A stretch of DNA of 23,830 nucleotides from a virus. Below the pieces are notes generated by a model. The model did no database searches and was not told the DNA's origin. It saw nothing but the letters and a program-made list of their open reading frames with translations. The DNA lies in IMG/VR virus record IMGVR_UViG_3300031840_000185, positions 1 to 23,830 of that record. One strand, given 5' to 3'. Numbering within the stretch: position 1 is the stretch's first letter; each line of letters starts with the position of its first letter. Both the position numbers and the translations under genes were made by a program. Below are positions 20,736-23,830 of this stretch, in pieces.

Positions 20736-21461
20736 TTATTCTATGCCGATTGTTGCGTGTATAGAAAAACTTGGTGTTGTTCCAGATATTGTGTAGTTAA
20801 GTCTGTAATAAGTATCTGTTATTGCACCTGCTGCACTTTGGTAATCAGCACCTATTGCAGTTATATTACTAAAGGTTATACGATCTGTTGGACTTGTAAA
20901 ACTTGAATTGTCATCTGATTGCAATTTAAAAGTTACTGTTGGTGTTGATGTACCACTAACTGCGTAACAATGAATAGCTACATAAACTTTTTCTGTTGCA
21001 CCAACTGCACCTAACTGTACCCCGGTTGAATTACCAGTAGCAGTTAATGCACCGTCTATTTCTATTTTGCCTTGTACTACTTCATCATCTGATTGTGATT
21101 TTGAAATACTAAATGGTGCTATTTCGCCAACTGCACCAAACATTTGATAACTAAATAATCTTGACTTCATAAAGTAAGCTGTATTGCCTACACCTGCGTC
21201 TGGTACTGTTGTAACAATTAATTCGTTGCCTACTGACGCACCAAGTAATGCGTCTGGTTTGTTTGCCCCAGCTTCATAAAATCCGTCCATTGATAATGTA
21301 CTATCTTTTAATCCACCTATTCTTTCACGAAAACCACCACTATTTATTGTTGTAGCGTCTAATTCTTCAGCGTTGATTTCTAGGTTTACGCTAGTTACGT
21401 GGCTTGATAAGTCGTACCCACCACTAAATACTTTACCGTCATTAAATACAAATTTAGCCAT
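20736..21461 (-). CDS. Major tail (tube) protein
   Basis: A 241-residue protein: tail-tube domain in residues 1-130 (MAKFVFNDGKVFSGGYDL, HVTSVNLEINAEEL, GGLKDSTLSMDG, then GEIAPFSISKSQSDD) plus a C-terminal beta domain (about 140-241; KVYVAIHCYAVSG, VTFKLQSDDNSSF, YYRLNYTISG) that looks like an Ig-like surface domain. Such C-terminal domains decorate tails of many siphoviruses. The gene lies 57 nt before the smaller paralogue and overlaps the gene upstream by 8 nt. I favour this copy as the main tube protein on size and order, but either could be. Confidence 0.75.
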   Translation of the reverse strand: MAKFVFNDGKVFSGGYDLSSHVTSVNLEINAEELDATTINSGGFRERIGGLKDSTLSMDGFYEAGANKPDALLGASVGNELIVTTVPDAGVGNTAYFMKSRLFSYQMFGAVGEIAPFSISKSQSDDEVVQGKIEIDGALTATGNSTGVQLGAVGATEKVYVAIHCYAVSGTSTPTVTFKLQSDDNSSFTSPTDRITFSNITAIGADYQSAAGAITDTYYRLNYTISGTTPSFSIHATIGIE

Positions 21462-21678
21462 TTACTTCTTCCCACGCTTCATTAACATCTGGTGTGCTTT
21501 TATCATCTTTTATAAACGTGCCGTCTTTCTTTCTCGCACGCCTTTTTTTAATAGTAGTAGGTTCTATATGACCACCTTTTATTAATGACTTAGCAACATT
21601 TTCATCATCTATAGTTATGGTTTCGCCTTTTACTTTATCCATAACTTTTTTGTTACCTATAATTTTATATTTAGCCAT
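21454..21678 (-). CDS. Small basic head-tail region protein
   Basis: A 74-residue protein: a beta start (KYKIIGNKKVMDKVKGETITIDDE), then NVAKSLIKGGHIEP, a pattern of short phage proteins in the head-tail gene block where a 'G..v.l.de.A..LI..GhvEp' segment follows the strands. A Lys/Arg-rich run (KKRRARKKDG) and an acidic end follow. It overlaps both neighbours (1 nt and 8 nt). The function is not known; a packaging or connector role would fit its place. Confidence 0.65.
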   Translation of the reverse strand: MAKYKIIGNKKVMDKVKGETITIDDENVAKSLIKGGHIEPTTIKKRRARKKDGTFIKDDKSTPDVNEAWEEVNG

Positions 21679-22097
21679 TATGATCCTTTCGTATAAACTT
21701 CTATTGTCAAATTAGCACCAACACCGTCAATGCCGTTTAAATTTACATCTGCTGCGTAATTAGTCATATTAACTACCCTTGCGTCTGTATCAGTTAATCC
21801 TAAAGTCTTATTGTTATATATTACTTGCCTTACGCTTGAACTACCACTACCTGTAATAAAAGCGTCTAGTTTATCTTGTGCTGTTCTACTATCTGCACGT
21901 TGTACTGCAACTAACATATCAAATGTATATAGATCAGTTCCCCTTTGCATAGCTAAATCAAACTCTATTTCTGTTGGTATAAAGATTGCAACCGGGAAGT
22001 TTATTGCGTTATCTGGAACTGTATCGTAGCAACGAAGTCCACTAATGTTGCTTACAGTTGTTTTTAAACCGTCCCTAATCTCGGCAAGTGTAGCCAT
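21678..22097 (-). CDS. Tail terminator protein
   Basis: A 139-residue protein: IRDGLKTTVSNISGLRCYDTVPD opening, INFPVAIFIPTEIEFDLAMQRG, YTFDMLVAVQRADSRTAQDKLDAFI and GSSSVRQVIYNN, the consistent order of actinophage tail terminators (gpU-like fold: helix, strand, strand, helix). It caps the tail tube and joins it to the head connector. The start overlaps the connector gene stop (TAATG). Confidence 0.7.
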   Translation of the reverse strand: MATLAEIRDGLKTTVSNISGLRCYDTVPDNAINFPVAIFIPTEIEFDLAMQRGTDLYTFDMLVAVQRADSRTAQDKLDAFITGSGSSSVRQVIYNNKTLGLTDTDARVVNMTNYAADVNLNGIDGVGANLTIEVYTKGS

Positions 22098-22729
22098 TAG
22101 GAAACACCTAAAACTGTGCCTTTACGAAATGGTGCAATTAATCGTGTTATTTCTCTATTTTGTTGAATATTGACTACGCCAAAATCACCAACACCAGCAA
22201 CGCCTAGTGGTGCGTTTCGCATAGCAAATAGTTCACTAGCTAACATTAATGTAGCTTGTTTAATTTGGTCTGGAACACTTGCATAACCCCATTTTGCAGT
22301 TATCTCTGCACGTGGTCTGTTACTTGAAAAATCTAGTGGCCACTCGTGATTACCGTCTGAAATTAGTTCTATTATATAAAATGGATTTCCTGTAATACCA
22401 CCAACTATGCCGTTAATTGGTAATACTTGATAGTCTGTACTTGCTACGGTTTCTTCGTATGTACCGTCATCATCATCATCATATTTAACAACTAACCCGG
22501 TAGTTGTTGAAATGTCATCTACACGTAATCTATATAGATCATTAGTAAAAAATTTACGTGCAGAAGCTGAAGTATCTTGGTAAAAGTATCTGCCACAAAA
22601 AGCGTCTATTTGACGACTAGCTGCATTTACTGCGTCATCAATTAAAGTATCATCTGCCGTATCGCTTGTAGGTATGCCAACAAACGTCTTTAATTCGTTC
22701 TGTGTACAGTAGCCATTAGTAATTGCCAT
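22097..22729 (-). CDS. Head-tail connector, gp6-like
   Basis: A 210-residue protein with the gp6-like adaptor opening: YCTQNELKTFVGIP, then TLIDDAVNAASRQIDAFCGRYFYQ, a helical bundle with the 'ID.fcgR.F' motif, followed by a beta part (DDDDDGTYEETV) and the helix QIKQATLMLASELFAMRNAP. gp6-type proteins form the ring under the portal and link it to the tail. It lies after the capsid gene and two tiny genes, as expected. Confidence 0.85.
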   Translation of the reverse strand: MAITNGYCTQNELKTFVGIPTSDTADDTLIDDAVNAASRQIDAFCGRYFYQDTSASARKFFTNDLYRLRVDDISTTTGLVVKYDDDDDGTYEETVASTDYQVLPINGIVGGITGNPFYIIELISDGNHEWPLDFSSNRPRAEITAKWGYASVPDQIKQATLMLASELFAMRNAPLGVAGVGDFGVVNIQQNREITRLIAPFRKGTVLGVS

Positions 22730-22735
22730 AAGATA

Positions 22736-22801
22736 TTATCTACCTTTCTTTCGGCCTTTACCTTTGCCACCTTTCATTTTTTTACCGTAATGTTTTGGCA
22801 T
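22736..22801 (-). CDS. Tiny very basic protein
   Basis: A 21-residue ORF (opening MPKHYGKKMKGG, all Gly/Lys/Arg after that). Its ATG shares one base with the upstream TAA (TAATG). Mini-proteins of the same look, 'MPKHYGKKMKGGK', recur beside capsid genes in marine and freshwater phages, which supports real translation. It is very likely a DNA- or capsid-interacting basic peptide. Too short to prove from sequence alone. Confidence 0.5.
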   Translation of the reverse strand: MPKHYGKKMKGGKGKGRKKGR

Positions 22802-22980
22802 TACTTCTTTTTTTCTACTTTTTTTTCAGCTTTAGGTTTTGCAGTTTTTGTTTCAACTGATCCACCAGCTTTTTTAATTGCGTCTTTAACTGCTTTAGCA
22901 CGTTCTGCCTTTCCATAGAGTTCATAACCCTTAAGTTCTTCTTTAAGTGCTGCTATTAATTCTTTGTCTTGTTTTGCCAT
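22801..22980 (-). CDS. Small helical capsid-region protein
   Basis: A 59-residue ORF with AGGAAAG close before the ATG. It opens AKQDKELIAALKEEL and continues GYELYGKAERAKAVKDAIKK, a helical pair with a 'GYE.YGk.eRak.Vk.ai.k' motif widespread in actinophage genes next to the major capsid protein, then ends in a Lys/Ala-rich tail. Its role is unknown: possibly a minor capsid or head protein. Confidence 0.75.
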   Translation of the reverse strand: MAKQDKELIAALKEELKGYELYGKAERAKAVKDAIKKAGGSVETKTAKPKAEKKVEKKK

Positions 22981-23000
22981 AATTCTTTCCTAAATGGTCT

Positions 23001-23024
23001 GGTGTGTTAGTTGCCCAACACACC
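23001..23024 (-). other. Hairpin after the capsid gene
   Basis: An 8-bp perfect stem, GGTGTGTT with AACACACC, around an 8-nt loop, 15 nt past the capsid stop. No T-run follows, so it is not a typical terminator. It may partly terminate transcription or protect the 3' end of capsid mRNA, giving a higher capsid level than that of genes downstream. Confidence 0.5.
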
Positions 23025-23039
23025 AAAACCATAATTTAA

Positions 23040-23830
23040 TTAGAAACTAGGTGTAATTAAACCTGTTCCTTGTATTTTTGTAATTCCGGTTGGGTATCTT
23101 CCAGAAGCAAAAGCAACATAACCATAAACAACCATTTTAGTTGTTAATGATCCTGCGTTTGTTTCTTCAAACTTCAACTGGAATAAATTATCTTCAAATA
23201 AGATATGGTCATCAGCTTTTACCACATAGATTTGGTCTTGGTCTGAACCACCACCGTCTGTTGTAGTAATGTTAGCGTCTGTGATTACTGGAAGTCCTAA
23301 TAGGTTTCCAACAACATTTCCATAAGCTGCTGCGTCGCCAATACCCATAGCATTGTCTGGATTATTTCCAGCTGGTAATACCAATGGTCTGTTTGAACTA
23401 TCAACACCAGCAGTAAAGAAGCCCCAGCGTCTTGGGTGCATAATTATTGCTTGTGCTGGTGCAAATCTGTTTGCATTAACTTTTTGCACAGCGTCTGCTA
23501 ATTTTGGATATGCTTCAGCAACAGTTGGACTTGCGTCTGTATATGTTACTGTGTTAATTCCAGATACGTTTCTAATTCCTAATGGTTGTCCAGAAGAACC
23601 AGAACCGTCAATCATCAAACTATCTAATTTTGTATAATAAGCTGCTACCAAGTCTTGGAAAATAATGTTTTCCATTGAGAAACCCGGTTGTCCACCACGC
23701 TCAAGTGCTTGACGTGAAACGTCTTGCTGACCTGCAACAGTATCAACATTAACTGTTAATAAGGTGTCGTCCATATCGGTTTCTTGTACAGCTGAATTTT
23801 CAGAAGCCTGTTCGGCTGCTGCTGATCCAG
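23040..23830 (-). CDS. Major capsid protein, HK97 fold (N-terminus cut by window edge)
   Basis: At least 262 residues are visible; the frame stays open through the right edge, so the start is outside. An internal Met at 23774 is not the start. The visible N-terminal part has AGQQDVSRQALERG, the classic HK97-type capsid segment, followed by a helix (FQDLVAAYYTKLDSLMIDGSG), then TYTDASPTVAEAYPKLADAV, MHPRRWGFF, the 'LLGLPVITDANI' loop and a C-terminal VYGYVAFASGRYP segment. It builds the icosahedral shell. Portal, protease and terminase should lie beyond the right edge. Confidence 0.92.
   Translation of the reverse strand, partial: GSAAAEQASENSAVQETDMDDTLLTVNVDTVAGQQDVSRQALERGGQPGFSMENIIFQDLVAAYYTKLDSLMIDGSGSSGQPLGIRNVSGINTVTYTDASPTVAEAYPKLADAVQKVNANRFAPAQAIIMHPRRWGFFTAGVDSSNRPLVLPAGNNPDNAMGIGDAAAYGNVVGNLLGLPVITDANITTTDGGGSDQDQIYVVKADDHILFEDNLFQLKFEETNAGSLTTKMVVYGYVAFASGRYPTGITKIQGTGLITPSF

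Noticed and set aside
1-23830. Temperate lifestyle, tRNA genes or CRISPR array
   Set aside because: No integrase, repressor/excisionase pair, attachment-like repeat, tRNA-like cloverleaf or regularly spaced repeat was found. The rest of the genome is not visible, so temperateness is not excluded.

Overview
This window is about 24 kb of a tailed-phage (siphovirus-type) genome, AT-rich (roughly one third G+C by eye). Every gene I can support is on the minus strand, so transcription runs from high to low coordinates. The host is probably an actinobacterium. The phage has a WhiB-type Fe-S regulator, a family essentially confined to Actinobacteria and their phages. It also has a PGRP-type amidase with a peptidoglycan-binding domain next to a small r1t-like holin, and no visible spanin. 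Low G+C, very short intergenic gaps and Thr-rich surface linkers would suit a low-GC aquatic actinobacterial lineage such as 'Candidatus Actinomarina', but that assignment is inference. No integrase, excisionase, tRNA or CRISPR array was seen.

Layout in transcription order (right to left). Head and tail: major capsid protein (cut by the right edge), two tiny basic proteins, gp6-like head-tail connector, tail terminator, a small linker protein, two paralogous tail-tube proteins, the G/GT tail-assembly chaperone pair with a clear -1 frameshift site, an HK97-gp10-like protein, tape measure, distal/minor tail protein and a fibre-like protein. Adsorption and surface: three tandem paralogous beta-rich proteins, an XkdW-like protein, an HNH nuclease, several small membrane proteins, and a 570-residue exported Thr-linker/Glu-rich protein of unknown role. 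A terminator at 10743-10766 closes this part. A metallophosphoesterase with a small partner, the amidase endolysin and the holin follow, closed by a 13-bp-stem terminator at 8133-8164.

The early/replication operon starts at a near-consensus promoter (8042-8069). It holds small membrane and zinc proteins, a zinc-ribbon protein with an SSB-like C-terminal tip, a helicase-loader-like protein and a winged-helix replication initiator whose linker DNA carries iteron-like repeats (candidate origin). It continues with a beta-class DNA methyltransferase, a secreted lysozyme/transglycosylase-like protein, a TET-associated-type glycosyltransferase, a PD-(D/E)XK-like protein and unknown proteins, and ends at a terminator at 2414-2455. 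The last block has a hypothetical gene, a small Cys protein, tandem operator-like dyads in front of the WhiB/zinc-ribbon gene, a Dam-like adenine methyltransferase and an HNH nuclease.

The most unusual observations are: (1) a by-eye scan of the whole window found no GANTC site where about 70 are expected; (2) GCATC/GATGC occurs only twice, both in one tail gene, while GACGC is abundant; (3) iteron-like repeats with a large dyad lie inside the initiator gene; (4) WhiB is fused to a duplicated zinc-ribbon module; (5) a DNA glycosyltransferase cassette has no visible hydroxylase; (6) the 570-residue exported protein. Site loss, two methyltransferases and a base glycosyltransferase together suggest heavy pressure from host restriction.
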